A DNA stretch of 64,000 nucleotides. It comes from Whalleya microplaca. Lineage: Eukaryota > Ascomycota > Sordariomycetes > Xylariales > Xylariaceae. The notes beneath the pieces were generated by a model. That model had not been told where the DNA came from. It did no database searches and was given only the letters and a program-made list of their open reading frames with translations. A program made the translations under genes and the position numbers. Below are positions 1-11,517 of the stretch, piece by piece (positions within the stretch are counted from its first letter, which is position 1; each line of letters opens with the position of its first letter). The stretch is taken from assembly GCA_022497155.1 (NCBI GenBank), contig MU385712.1:1363765-1427764 (forward strand). Direction: 5' to 3'.

Positions 1-1060
1 TAGGAAGAAAAGAAACATGAGAGTCGCCTCCCCCCCTCGGCATATACATACATGCATACTTACATTCCAGAGATGAAAAAGGGCAAGGGAAGAAAACTGG
101 GTTGCAGTGAAACTCGTGTTCCGAGCAAGCCAGACGAAAACGTGCAAGCCCGTGGGCCGTCTTAGACCATGTGTCTGTCGTTGGACACACGCCAACATGC
201 ACCACCGATCTATGTATCTGTCTGCCCACCACGCTTAGTACGCAGACCGTCTCGCTATCGGTGTTTGCCATGTCTTCCATGACTGGCTCGCTCACCTCTC
301 TCCCTAGTAAGTTGACTTAGTCATGGGTCAGAGGAGTTATGCATACGGTTAAGCAAGCACGCAAGCAGACTAATAACTACCTACCTACCTACTTACATAC
401 ATATACATATGCACATGCCTAGTCAGGTAGGCACGTAAGGAAGTATAGTATGTATAGTATGCCGGGGGACGCAGGGACCAGGGCTCGGGAGAACGATATC
501 AAGTCTAGAGCAGGCCCAAGTATACATGTACCATGGAAGACCGTTACGCCATGACATGGGATGAGAATCGGTTTCTGTTCTACGTACACCGTCTCAGCGG
601 CGCGCACGCGTGTGTACCTATCTATCTGTTTGTCCATGTTTCTTCCCCCTTGTAGGTTGGTATCTATTCTATTCTATCTATCAGTCAGTCAGTAGTAGTC
701 TACATACATACGTACATGCTTTTCTTGCTTGCCGATGTCGTTTGAGAACTGCCTAAGTTACCAGCCGGGCCAAGCTAACCCTTGTCTTCCGGTTTGCCTT
801 CCTGTCTGTCTGTCCTCGTATGTATTGTACTGTACTATACTATACTATCTGTACTCCTCTCTTCCCATCGGCCAACTACCCATATGAATCATGGTCGTGG
901 GAGGGAAGCGGGGTTACTCAGACAGGACCTTGCTTGCTTGCGTGCCTGTCTGGCCGTTTCGTCTATGTATCTCGATCGACGAATGGTGTCGTCGGGACTT
1001 ATCCCTCTATGGACATGGTCGAAGAAGGAAGACGAGGGCTTTCTGCCCTCCAGGAAAAGG

Positions 1061-1067
1061 TATAAAA
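1061..1067 (+). promoter_or_regulatory. TATA box for the KxDL gene
   Basis: The sequence TATAAAAGGGG starts here on the + strand. A CT-rich tract follows 30-60 bases downstream. It lies 440 bases before the ATG at 1504, so the 5' leader would be long. Confidence 0.5.
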
Positions 1068-1412
1068 GGGGGTGCTGTTGACGGTTCGAGGTCGTCTTCT
1101 TCTTCTTCCTTTCTTCTTCACTTCTCAAAGTTCGCAAACTCTCAAGACTTTGATATCGTGCTCTATTCAGAAGACCCTCTTCTGCCTCATACTCTGTTGA
1201 TCCTGATATCCTCTATCCACCAAGAGCCTTCATACATACACACTTACATACATACATACCCACATACAACACTCAAAGACTGTTTGTCTAAGTCTGATAC
1301 AACACACCACACACACATACACCCTCCTGTCTAGTACCTACCCAGCGTACTAGCACACACATACATACATACCAAGTCAGACACCTCGCTGTCCCACACC
1401 ACACCCAAGCAC

Positions 1413-1440
1413 CCATCCCATCCCATCCCATCCCATCCCC
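1413..1440 (+). repeat. CATCC microsatellite in 5' leader
   Basis: There are five consecutive CATCC-type pentamers, ending 63 bases before the start codon. The tract has almost no G, as is common in fungal leaders. Confidence 0.7.
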
Positions 1441-1503
1441 TCCCCATCCTCATACCCACCACCACACCTTACACACCCCCACGCACCCACACCTACACCC
1501 AAA

Positions 1504-2535
1504 ATGGCATCCTACAGCCCACAATACTACGCCTCCGCCGTCCCCATCCCCAGCAAAGAGTCGTCCTACGGGTACTACTCGCACCCATCCCCCCACAGCG
1601 ACTCGGGATCAGGCTACTCGGCCTCGCCACCGCCCTCGGACGAGGAGCGCGCGGCGTCGGCGACGACGTACGGGAACCACCAGTCGCACTCCCACTCCCA
1701 TTACAACCACAACAACTACGCCAGCGGGAACAGCAGCAGCAACGGCGCCAGCTACGCCACCAGCACCACGGGCGACTACGGCGTCGGCGGTGGTGTAGGT
1801 GTAGGTGGTTACTACGCCGGCAGCCAGGCCGAGTCGGCTAGTGCCCTGGACTTCAATGATTATATGCAGGGGCGCTTCGATGAGAGTTTTGATCCGATTC
1901 CCCTGGATCGGAGCCTAGCTACGCAGGCGCAGACGTGAGTTCCTCATTCCCCCCCTTCCCCTTTCTTCCCCACCATCGCCCCCTTGTCTCTTACTTGAGC
2001 GAGCGGGTGTTAACGAGTTTCTGGGGAACAGTTCCGGCAAGCTCAACAACAAGCACCGCGAGCTCCTCGAGATCCAGGCGCAGGCGCAGGCACGCCTGGC
2101 TAAGACCCGCGCTAGGTTCGCGAAGGGTCTCCAGGACGCGCGCGACGTGAACGCGGATCTGGAGTGGACGTCCAAGCGAGTCTCGTAAGTTTTTGCGTTC
2201 CTTTCACTTTTTTGGCACATGTATAAAAACTGTAAATCTCGGTACAAGAGTCTCAATTGAGTTTCCCGGTTCCATTTTATAAATGGGCCGCGGAACGCAA
2301 TGCGAGCGAGAGCCGAGCTATCTATCTACTGCAGTGTTCCCGCGAGCAGATCTATCTGCGCGCGAGATCTCCCGCATGGGAATACAAAACGCAAACATCA
2401 CTATCCGCACTTTAGAATAAATGGCAACGAGCTGACAATTTGGTGTTACACAGATCCATGAAGAAGAAGGCCGAGAAGAAGCACGGCAAAGAGTACCAGA
2501 AGGCGCGCGAGCGGTATCCCTCGCCCGACTACTAG
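1504..2535 (+). CDS. KXD1: KxDL-domain protein (KXD1-like, BLOC-1-related subunit), three exons
   Basis: Exons are 1504-1934, 2032-2184 and 2454-2535, giving 221 aa. All junctions are GT/AG and phase-consistent. Residues 1-140 are low complexity (Ser, Tyr, His, Asn and Gly rich, with an SHSHSHY run). The last 75 residues form a charged helical segment starting SGKLNNKHRELLEIQAQAQ and ending at a YPSPDY terminus. This resembles the KxDL family, whose yeast member Kxd1 belongs to the BLOC-1 endosomal complex. The poorly conserved N-terminal extension is usual in filamentous fungi. The family call rests on the pattern of the C-terminal helix (paired coiled coil, MKKKAEKKHGKEY). It could be another short coiled-coil protein. 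The 269-bp second intron is longer than its neighbours. Confidence 0.65.
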
Positions 2536-4059
2536 ATTGTGGTCGCCTAAACTTCCATGTTTGTGATATGTGGTTCTCTGCATATTTGAGCCGCATCGCG
2601 AGGCGGGTCTCCCCGCCCATCATTCTCACCTTACCACCTTACTCACAGGAAAACAAAAAGTTCCCGCGGAAAAGAGCCTCAAAAACTAGTTTCACCTTAC
2701 CCATCAGATTTTCTACACATGTCGTTTGTTTTAGCTTTTTATGGGCCGGTCTGCTTTATTTAGGAACGACCTGGGCATGGGGGTGTGTGGTGGGCTGCCA
2801 CGCGAGATCTGGGGTGGCAGCGGAAATGCGAGATCTCCGTTGTTGCGTTTCCTCTGATCTCCAATGCACACGCCCCCTCCCACTTGGAGTTTGGATCTGT
2901 TTTTTCATTTGTGGTTCCGGATCTGCACATACCCCGGGGGGGAAAGCTGGCGGAGGCGGCGGGTGTGCTAGGTTTGACGTTGGGCGGCAGCGCGGCAGGG
3001 CGGTAAAATAGACGCCCGTCCGCATCGCTGCTTTACGGGCGGCAGCGCGGTACGTAGCGTGGTGTGTGGGCAGCAAAGAAACGCATCCCGTCCTGTTCCT
3101 GCGTCTCGCTCCCCACGCCATGCACGCGCTGACGCACAGCAAACCGGGCCGGTCAGCTAGACAGGGCTGTTTCACGAAGTAATGAGTTATGATTGGACGA
3201 AGTTAGACGATCTAGGGGACACCATGGGTTAAAAGTACACCATCTTGCTTGTTGACAGGGGCATGAGCACGTGGGAGAGACGGCATGACGTGCGACCGGT
3301 ATGTAGCGGCACCCAAGGTTTGGCACAGCTGCGGCTAGGTTGACCGGGAGCAGGGAACGGGGGTGAAAATAGCTAGAGACCGTTGGTTCAGTGTTCTAGG
3401 GACACACTCGGGGCGGCAGAACGAGCAGGACACTGGTAGATAGATCACGTACACACCCACCAGACCCGGCGAGAGGACGGTACTTGTCCTCTTCGGGGTG
3501 TGGGTATTGCCTCTTTCGTAAAGGGTGGATAGCAGCGTGGGCAATGGCTGCCCTATTTTTGGCAGACAGGCTTTCCTTCAGGGTTCTTCAGGGTTCTCAT
3601 TGGGTCGTTATGGCGCTTCCTTCTGGACATAGTAATACAGTGATTCCCCGTTCGGTGACCTGGCCCAGTGTCTCGTGCGTACCGCGTGTCTAAGACACGG
3701 TGGGCTGTAGCCATCCGTAGCCATCCGTTAGCCCCCCTGGGACCAATGACGGACCAGGGGGTACAGCAGACCTGCGATGTGTCATGTGAATGATCAATAG
3801 GCCGGTCAGCCACAGATCGAGAGGAACACCATCGTCGTGTACGTCACGTGACATGATGCCCAAGGAACCGTTCAACGTGTTGGGCGTACCAGCGACATGT
3901 TGCATAGCATACTGGCTGACGTATATGAAGGGTAGGGACGGCATGGTGGGTCTCCGAGGTCTTTCTTGCTTCTTCCCTCACCCAACCGACTGGCGACACA
4001 GAACGATCCAACGCATATTCGCCCACAGCACTTCAATCCACTACCAAGAGCATAAGACT
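2536..4059. other. Intergenic region between two convergent genes
   Basis: I find no frame with protein-like composition and no RNA gene. Small direct repeats occur: GTAGCCATCC twice near 3705-3727 and CAGGGTTCTT-type copies near 3577-3597. The stretch may include long 3' UTRs of the flanking genes. Confidence 0.6.
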
Positions 4060-4734
4060 TTATGTCCGTGATTTTGCTTCCTCCCAAGACATCCAACTGC
4101 CTTCGGGTTCCAGGCCCTTTCTCTGTTCTAGTCGTTCCCAAGGATTGACGTTTGAACTCGGATCGTAGTAGTCCTCCCACCAGTTCTTCCCCGCGTCACG
4201 ACCATGACGTCGATCTGCCTGGTGCCCCCCACGACCACCTCGACCACCTCGACCACCTCGACTATCCGAACCCCGAACGGCGGCGTGCGACACAGATTCG
4301 ACCTCTGGACCTTGAGAAGAAGCTCCGAGAATAGCGTCGATCTTGGATTGAACCTCTCCAAAGTCAGCGGCAGTAAGGGCAGACGGGCGAGACGTGTCTA
4401 GGTATTGTGGTTCGGGATCGACGTCTTGATTGTCGGGTTTGGCACCGTCACCTATCCCGGGATTGACAACGTCTTCTTCGCCCTCCAAGTCAAGATCGAT
4501 CTCCTCCTCATTCCGTTTTCGCACACCTAGTGGCACGGTATTAGAACCGGAGCCTGCTGACTTGGCAACGGTATCGCGACGATAAGGAATGGTAGAGGTG
4601 GATGAGGACGAGGACGCAACAACGGCATCGGCATGTGGATTAAACTTGCGCCGCTTGTTGGGGCCCTGGGCGCCGAAGCTTGAGAAGCCCATGGCTTGCG
4701 CCATTGCGATCGTCGCATCGTCGTCGGTTTCCAT
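4060..4734 (-). CDS. Conserved fungal RGG-repeat protein of unknown function
   Basis: Single exon of 224 aa. I start at the ATG at 4734 (METDDDATIAMAQAMGFSSF) because the open frame upstream has no other ATG. The N-terminus ends in a basic patch (NKRRKFN) that could be a nuclear signal. The middle is acidic and disordered (EEEIDLDLEGEEDV). Then comes an RGG block from three 9-bp repeats at about 4237-4262, giving GRGGRGGRGG. A tryptophan-rich tail (NWWEDYYDPSSNVNPWERLE) ends the protein. RGG repeats usually bind RNA, and the MGFSSFG box and the WWEDYYD tail look conserved, so a nuclear RNA-associated role is plausible. I cannot name a family. Confidence 0.75.
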   Translation of the reverse strand: METDDDATIAMAQAMGFSSFGAQGPNKRRKFNPHADAVVASSSSSTSTIPYRRDTVAKSAGSGSNTVPLGVRKRNEEEIDLDLEGEEDVVNPGIGDGAKPDNQDVDPEPQYLDTSRPSALTAADFGEVQSKIDAILGASSQGPEVESVSHAAVRGSDSRGGRGGRGGRGGHQADRRHGRDAGKNWWEDYYDPSSNVNPWERLEQRKGLEPEGSWMSWEEAKSRT

Positions 4735-5952
4735 GGTACGTTGAATTAGCCGAGGTACTCTCGGCACGGCCTGCAATTTGATAGGTAGCAACGGAGCTGA
4801 AGTGCAGTAGTATATGTGTTAAGAAAAGAAACGACTTCGTTTCAATTCTGCTTGGGGAGGGAGATGCTGTCGAAAAAACTGGGTAAAGGGTTTCGTAAAT
4901 CGCATGAGCGTTGTTCCCTATGCCCTACGTTGTCGGCGTCGCGTGGAAAAGGACTTTCAACCCGATGGGTTGGGCAAATGAACACCAAATAGGATCATCA
5001 AATGGAATATGAAGATGGCAAAATGGGACCCGACAGGGAAATTCAGGAAATACAGTAAGAGAGAGCTTCTACCCTTTACAGTTGGCCGCCACTTGTGCAG
5101 CCTTGTCCGGGCGGTGAAAGTAGCACTGTATGTACAGTTTAGGAATGGACGCTAATTAAGGGCGAGCGAGTTGCACTTTCTACCGACCAACTGGGATTTA
5201 AGGTTGTCGATGGTAGCTTCTGTCATTTCTCGTATCCTCCCGTGTTCTGGCTCTCACTTCCACCTTCCTGTGTTCAACGTGGACCCGGCAAAGTGGTCGG
5301 GCTGCATCATACCTCGGTATCGCGTTGCGTACTTAGTACCTTAGTTGCGTAGGTAGGTACCTGGCAGTTATGTATGTTCAACGTAAATATTTTCTTTTTA
5401 ATGCCTTTGGCGGCCGCACATGGCCGAGGTGTCACAAGATATTATGTTGTTCAATCGGAGAACACAATCGCATTGGATATGGGAAAAAAAGACACCTCAA
5501 TCAAGTCAATTGAAACTTGGGGTACGGAGTACTTTGGGGGTTTGATGTGGTGTGACATCATTTCATCCTGAAACCCAAATTCGGTTCGGGGCAAGCTCCC
5601 CCATCCACCCAGCAGCTGCCGGGCCACTAACTTCCCGAGCTAGCAGGTATTTGCGTACCTAAGCCCCTACGGATCCGTACCTACGTAGTAGCTAATCTAG
5701 TAGCTAATCTAGCACATGGAGCTACCCCTGACAGCCCTGGAGTCTAGACACCTTCAACTGTGTCTCTTATATAAGTAACTATTCGACCAATATAAAAGTA
5801 ATAATCTCTTGTTAATCTAGCATCGGCTTCTCAGGGGAAAGTTCCCACCATTCGGTCCTTACGTGTATTTATTTAGCACATCTTCCTCAGCACTAACCTA
5901 CCAACCTCGTCACCCCGACCGAGTACCAAACCGCAGACTCCCAGCTCTCACA
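4735..5952. other. Divergent promoter region between two genes
   Basis: This 1.2-kb region separates two divergently transcribed genes and has no coding frame I would support. On the right side are a TATA-like TTATATAAG (about 5767) and a CCAATATAAAAG element (about 5788), which fit a promoter for the gene at 5953. A 12-bp unit TAGCTAATCTAG is duplicated in tandem near 5689-5712. Confidence 0.6.
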
Positions 5953-6708
5953 ATGGCAGACGCAGAGGCAGAACTACCCCCCGTTCCGGTTGAGGCCGAC
6001 GAGGCAGCACCAGCACCGGCTGAAGCTGACGCCGACGGCGAGGTGCAACCGCCCAACCCCAACGGGATCAACCTGCGGGCGCCGTCCAAGTACCTCAAGG
6101 ACCCGGCGAACGCGTCGACGACGACGGGCGAGCCCTTCGACTCGCCGTCGCTGGACTGGCTGTGGCGGACGTGGGCGGTGACGCACTCGACGCTGTCGAT
6201 GTGGCGGTCGGCGCGCAACGTGCGCATCACCTACAAGCCGTACAAGCCGGAGGTGCAGCCCGTCGCCAACGACAACCTGGTCGAGTACGAGAAGAAGAGC
6301 GGCAAGGTCAAGGCCGTCCGCGGCATCGAGAAGCCCCACCCCAAGATCCCCGCCGCCTGGAACTGGCGCGGGCGCGGCCTGCTCGCCGTCGCCTCCTCCC
6401 ACTGGGAGATCCTCGGCTGGGGCGAGCGCCCCCTCCCCGAGGATGCCGACGACGACGTCGAGCGCTGGGCCGTCACCTGGTTCGCCCCCACCTTGTTCAC
6501 CCAGGAGGGCGTCGACATCTACAGTGATCGCCCCGAGGGCTTGAGTGCGGAGACCGTGGACGCCATCCTGACGGCCTTGAAAGACCTCAAGGATGCGCCC
6601 AAGCTTGTTGCGCTGGTGGAGAAGAGCATGCAAGAGGTGGAGATCAGCTTGCCGTGGAAGGAGAAGGGCCAAAAGTCGCAACCGCCGGCCTCCTCAAATA
6701 CCGAATAA
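5953..6708 (+). CDS. Conserved fungal protein, possible lipocalin-like fold, function unknown
   Basis: Single exon of 251 aa. I chose the ATG at 5953 (MADAEAELPPVPVEADEAAP) because it opens the conserved-looking acidic start and sits in a CACAATGG context. No ATG-led extension with protein-like composition lies upstream. After a disordered Ala/Glu/Pro N-terminus (1-45) come Trp- and Tyr-rich strands (LDWLWRTWAVTHSTLSMW, WRGRGLLAVASSHWEILGWG, RWAVTWFAPTLFTQEGVDIY) and a C-terminal helical region. The alternation of aromatic beta-like segments suggests a small barrel (lipocalin/calycin type). That fold call is only a guess. There is no signal peptide or membrane helix. The coding region is strongly GC3-rich, as in an expressed native gene. 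Confidence 0.8.
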   Translation: MADAEAELPPVPVEADEAAPAPAEADADGEVQPPNPNGINLRAPSKYLKDPANASTTTGEPFDSPSLDWLWRTWAVTHSTLSMWRSARNVRITYKPYKPEVQPVANDNLVEYEKKSGKVKAVRGIEKPHPKIPAAWNWRGRGLLAVASSHWEILGWGERPLPEDADDDVERWAVTWFAPTLFTQEGVDIYSDRPEGLSAETVDAILTALKDLKDAPKLVALVEKSMQEVEISLPWKEKGQKSQPPASSNTE

Positions 6709-6792
6709 AGTGGTGCTATAAAAATATGTGGAAGGGAGTGGTGCTGTAAGAGTACGTGGATGGGAGTGGTGATGTAGGAATACGTGGAGATG
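6709..6792 (+). repeat. 28-bp tandem repeat, three units, directly after the stop codon
   Basis: The units are 6709-6736, 6737-6764 and 6765-6792. Each begins AGTGGTG and contains a TATGTGG/TACGTGG core. The array starts at the base after the TAA stop and lies in the presumed 3' UTR. The unit length is not a multiple of three, so it is not a coding repeat. Confidence 0.85.
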
Positions 6793-6964
6793 CATAAGAT
6801 GGAGCAGATATACCCCCCTGAAGAAGAAGGGCGCCAGGCATAATCAAGCGTCTATTTTGTTATTGGTGGCAGTAGTGGCTGAGTAAAACTACCTGGGGTA
6901 TCTAAAATTCAAAGAAACCAACGCCAGACCCTAGGACCTAGAACATATACAATTCTAATGATAT

Positions 6965-8159
6965 TCATTTTGTTTCTACCGCTTTCTGACGACTATGCTC
7001 CGTCGAGTGCCTGTCGCGGTCCCCGTGCTCCGTACGTGATCTTCGATGGTGACTGTCATGGTGGTGATGATGTCTATGTTCGGAGCGGTGCCGATGTCGT
7101 TCCTTGTCATCCCGAGACTCGCGGTGCCTTCTCCGTCGATGCTCATTGTCATCATCTCGACTACGATGCTTTCGGTCCGACCGATTTCCAGAAGCCTGGC
7201 CATCTAGACTGAATCCTTCCAACCCATCATTCTCCCCACCCTCGCGCCTCCGCCGTCTCCTCTCTTCCCTCCGGAGCTCCTTCAGCTCCCGCTCCTTTTC
7301 CTCATTAACCAGCCTCCTCTCCCTCTCAACCTCCCTAATCCTCGCAGCGCCCCTCTTCATCATAGCGAGGGGATCACTCGCGACGACCCTCTTCGCCTCC
7401 CTATCCTTATGCCTCGGATCCTCATTCCCCCAGACATCCTTGCCCGGGGCGTCCAAGTGCGCATCCACGACCTCCCCGCCCTTGGCATACCACACGCCGC
7501 CAGCCACCAGCCCGTCCTTGTCCCGGCCCGCCGCGTTCGCGAACCGCATCGTGTACTGGTCCTCGAACTCGCGCCTCTTGGCCGCGGCCTCCTTCTCCGC
7601 CTCCGCGTTCTTCTCGTGCTTGTGTGGTGCTCGCTTTTCATCCTTCGTTGTGGAGGACCCCTGCGGGAACAGATCGATGTGTCCCGCGCTGTCCACCAGC
7701 GGCGCATCGCTGCTCTTCACGACCGCACCATCACTGTGACCCGCCGCCGAGGCGACCCGCTCGCGCGCAAGCCGCACCTCGAAATCCGTGTCGTCCTCGC
7801 CGGCGCGCTTGCGTCTCTTCCTCGGTTCGCCCCTGCTCGTCCACTGCTCATCGCGATCTCTCTTCCCACTACCGCTACGAGTCGCATCGTCGTCGGTGGG
7901 TCGCGGTGGGGATAACGGGGGTGGTTCCTCGCCGCGCAGGAGCGCTAGCCGCCGTGCCGCGTCGGCGTCCTGCTGGCGCTGCTCTTCGGCTTCCTCGCGG
8001 GCGGCGGCCGCCGCCTCGTCGCGGCGCACGCGCTCGATGTTTGCCGTGTTGTAGACGTTCCATGATTTCTTGCCGAGGAGATGGCTGGGGTCGGAGTTAG
8101 TAGGCAGGAATATTGGGGCTCTTGGTGGAAGGGAGGGGAGAGGGTACTTACAGAGGCAT
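6965..8159 (-). CDS. LENG1-like protein with CIR N-terminal domain (splicing-associated), two exons
   Basis: Exons are 8152-8159 and 6965-8084, giving 375 aa. The first exon holds only eight coding bases (ATGCCTCT). Its GTAAGT donor, TACTAAC branch site and CAG acceptor are all visible. Splicing restores MPLHLLGKKSWNVYNTANIE, the CIR_N signature (KKSW-x-V-x-N) seen in mammalian LENG1 and related Cwc25-type splicing proteins. Arg/Glu-rich helices follow, then a LENG1-like IDLFPQ box, and an RS/RH-rich tail (RHRHRSEHRHHHHHDSHHRR) typical of nuclear speckle proteins. The start codon lies in the first exon, so a model starting at the internal MRRDEA would lose the domain. A role in pre-mRNA splicing is inferred from the family. 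Confidence 0.85.
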
Positions 8160-8592
8160 GCTGGGCGGGTGGTTCTGGGGTGGTGAGTTGGGTAGGAGCT
8201 GAGTTGAGTTGCGCTAAGTGTAGAGGGATAGCTTGAAGGTATGGATATGATGTCGGTCGGGATGGAGCGAGGGGCAGTGGGAGTGTAGGTAGTTGCATAG
8301 TGTGCTCAACATGCACTTAGGCGGTATGCCTCTTATGTATGCAGTCTTATGCATCTAAGAAGTTTCCTTTGCTCATCACGTACAAATCGACGTGTCACAG
8401 CATCACGTTTTCTCTTCAAATGAAAACCATTACTTAGAAATCTTATATATACTTCAGGTCTATATCCATTCATAAAGTTAATTATCATAAATTTCATTCA
8501 TGTAGTGTTCTAATCATCGGCGTTGAGATTGCGTGGTCCATGTGTCTCGATTCTAAGCCCCCTCCAGTCAGTTTCTCCTAGGCAGCTCATAG
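8160..8592. other. Short intergenic region
   Basis: This is the promoter side of the LENG1-like gene and the 3' flank of the transporter gene. It is A+T-rich around 8400-8500. I see no coding or RNA feature. Confidence 0.6.
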
Positions 8593-10947
8593 TCATGGTG
8601 CATCATCTTGCGACCGGAAAGTAGCATAGCGATGGGCCGCAGAGTCTATCCTCTCACTAACCTCCGCCGGCCTCCCTAGTTCATTGTCATTTTCAGTGCG
8701 GTTCTGCCTTTTCAACCGAAGAACGCGCGCCACATTCCGTCTCATGCCCAGAATATGACCTTCTCCTGGATTACGAGCAATGTTCGCTAGGGGTCGATTC
8801 GGCAGTTTGAGCTGCTGCGTAAATGTCGTCCTGTTTCCTCCCACAGACCGCCCATCATCTGAAGCGCTCTCATCGTTCTCCGATGGTAGGTTATGCCCGC
8901 GAGGATATTGGACTTCCGGGATCCATGTCCAAGTGATGAACGCGCCGAGCAACATGGCAGGACAGAACCCTAACAGCATCCCGGCAAACTTATTTCCATA
9001 TACTATTGTATCACCGCCGTATACGGCAAGGTTCGTGAGCAACAGGATAGTGATTGCGCCAAGCTTTCCTGAGGCTGCCGCGAGGCCGTAGAGCGTTCCC
9101 CGATACTTAGTCCCCAACAGTTCCGCAGGGAGGATGAACGTCATGGTATTTGGGCCGAGGTTGAAGATCACCTGGGCGAGAACGTACAGGGTTATCGTTA
9201 AGGCATGTTGAGTTGTTTCAAACGTGACGAAGAAGGTCCCGCCGTTGATGGCGAACAGTCCCGCGAGTACGACGAACATCCAGCCCATCCATGTAGTCCG
9301 AGGAAGGTAATCTATCGCAAACAGGATCATGATGCTGCCGGGCAGGGCACCACTCGAAAGGGTGATGATATTCCGAACGCTGTCCTGCCGCAGCATATGG
9401 TATATAGTGATGTTAGGTTGGGCTGGGTCTGCACGCCAACTGGTATTGTTGCACGTTGGCTCCATCGGTTGAGTGGCATTCGAGGCGGGCAAGGGACCCG
9501 AGAGCCAGATCGCGGAGATAGTCTTTGGATTATCCAAACCAAGACCGTAGTAGGCCAGATCTATACGATGGTCAGTTAGTAATTATCATTTATAGCGAGG
9601 ATTCGAAACTGGGGTTGAGCTCTAAGACGTATTTCACTAGAACAGGGGGGGCTTGAGTAGAATCGACAAGAAAACGTATCTTTTAATTCACAGATGAGAG
9701 GTGTCATAAGCAACGTACCCAAGAGCCACCAAGTAGCCATCACTCCTAATAGAGCACGCCATCGTCCCTTCTGGGCAAGATGGCCCTTCATCCCATGGAG
9801 ATACTCAACCAATGATGGCCACCAGTTCTTGTGCCGCTTTTTCATAGTACCTGTTGGTCCGTCTAGGGAGCGTCGAATTGCAACTTGATTGTCTTCCTCG
9901 GCCGGTTGGATGCTAGTGGTTGGAGCATAGACATGGACAGCTGCTTCGATGGCGTCCGCAATCTTCCCCTGTTCCACCAGGTAATATGGAGTCTCGGGGA
10001 TAATCCTCCTCAAGGCAAGCGATATCAGAGCTGGGATTGCTCCAATACCGATTGTTATTCTCCATACAACATCGATAACTGGTGACGCAATAGTGGGATC
10101 AACTTCAGTGGGAGACAGTCCCGCGTTTCGGCTCACGCTGTAGAGGATGGCAAGGCCAAAGGCGTACGCCGCAAGCTGACCCAACGATTGCATCAAGAAG
10201 ACAGCTGCCATCATCTTGCCTCGGCATTTCGTGGACGACCATTCCGCAGCGATTATAGCCGAGAGCGGATACTATATGGAATTAGCAAACTATTGGCAAA
10301 GTGTTGGATGTAGGAATCAAAGTCGCCCCTATCTTACTTCAGCACCAATTCCGATTCCTAACACACAACGCCAGAAGCCAATCCATCCGTACACATTCAT
10401 CGAATTCAGGTGCCCCGATGACGCAGTTGTCATTCCCACTGTTGCCACCACCACAATGGCCAGTTCTAAGCCATACACAGCTTTACGGCCATACTGATCA
10501 GCAAGACATCCAAATATAAGCATGCCGGCCATTGTCCCTGCTAAAGTCGTCAGGTTAAGGATCAGGGAACTTTTTGGTGATCCACTTGAGCATGCTGGGT
10601 AAACATAATTCAGAGCTGGGCTGATAACATTTGCTGCAAAGATGCTGTAGGAAGTCGTGAAGAAGCCTGATCCGGCTACCCACCAAACCTTCCATTGGAA
10701 CCCATCTAACCCTGGGTGATCGACCACGGATTGGACTGCTCCTTCAGGGTCTTCGGGATCCTATATCGTTTTAGAATGTCTTCTAGGGTACGGCTTGATT
10801 AGGGTCTGCTACGAACATATTCTATCTCGTCTGCAACACGGCGGGCGCCGGCATTGAGGGTAGAAAAGTAGCCGCCCATTTCCTGTGAACAGGGATCGAC
10901 CTCGTGCTTGGCAATGTCTTACTCACTTGTCTGTTGAGAGGCGACAT
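8593..10947 (-). CDS. MFS transporter of the inorganic-phosphate (Pho84-like) family, five exons
   Basis: Exons in order are 10927-10947, 10817-10882, 10338-10760, 9719-10271 and 8593-9560, giving 676 aa. Phases close throughout. The protein starts MSPLNRQEMGGYFSTLNAG and shows the Pho84-family pattern: a first helix after FQWKVWWVAGSGFFTTSYS, the MFS loop FGCLADQYGRK, an EYPLSAIIAAEW helix, and NLGPNTMTFILPAELLGTKY late in the second half. Pho84 relatives are proton-coupled phosphate symporters of the plasma membrane with 12 helices, and that is the inferred role here. The long hydrophilic C-terminal tail (about 100 aa) makes it larger than yeast Pho84 (about 590 aa). Intron 2 uses a GTTCGT donor. 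Substrate cannot be fixed from sequence; an organophosphate carrier is possible. Confidence 0.85.
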
Positions 10948-11517
10948 TGTGAAGTATATATGTGTTTGATTATGCAGCTGTGTTTCACGTACGCCAAATT
11001 AATTGACACATGTAGGATTGCACTGCCATCACTGCCTCAGTCTATTTGTATTCATGATTGAGCCTGACGCGCGGCAGTGGTGTTTCCAACCCTACTTTTA
11101 TCGTGCTAGGCAGAGCATAAAGTGAACAGGCGGTTCTGGCTGATCGTGAAGTTGTTGCACAGCATCATGACTACACCAGCCTACCACTACTATACGTATA
11201 CAGAAATAAATTATCCATCACGCTCACTATTGTCAAGCAAGGCAAATATAGGCATCTATAATAGGGGCGTGCCAAAAACGTGCCGCAAGAATGAACTGCT
11301 ATTGGCTACCAAGGCTGACATCCCTGTAAGATCTCCAAGGCTTTGGGATGTAACCACGTTCGTCTCTGAAGAGACATCGGGCAAGAGCTGTCTTACATCT
11401 GTACCATAATGATATGTAAGTTCATAACAGGTTTCACCACCCCACATATCTTTATGTGATGTGGGACTCGAGACTTATTTGAGCTCGTCTAAAACAGTTC
11501 CTACTTCTCTGTACAAG
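10948..11517. other. Divergent intergenic region
   Basis: This region separates the transporter gene (-) from the gene at 11518 (+). I see no supported coding frame. A TATA-like stretch lies near 11450 (CATATCTTTATG). Confidence 0.5.

Larger units (their letters stand above)
1..1503. other. Gene-free upstream region and long 5' leader of the KxDL gene
   Basis: I see no convincing coding frame here. The left part is rich in short TACATAC/CTACC microsatellite-like runs. A TATA box lies at 1061-1067, followed by a pyrimidine-rich tract (about 1090-1125) of the kind seen at fungal transcription starts. The last 400 bases are CA/CT-rich with few G and include a CATCC pentamer run, and probably form the 5' leader of the gene starting at 1504. 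This reading of the leader is inference. Confidence 0.6.

Noticed and set aside
2756..3175. 139-codon minus-strand frame in the intergenic region
   Set aside because: No domain, no splice partner, biased Arg/Pro/Ala composition from GC-rich DNA.
5974..6681. 235-codon minus-strand frame opposite the gene at 5953
   Set aside because: It results from high GC3 in the plus-strand gene and has a Leu/Val/Arg-repeat composition typical of shadows.
7104..7739. 211-codon Ser/Arg-rich frame on the plus strand
   Set aside because: Antisense shadow of the Arg/Glu/His-rich LENG1-like gene.
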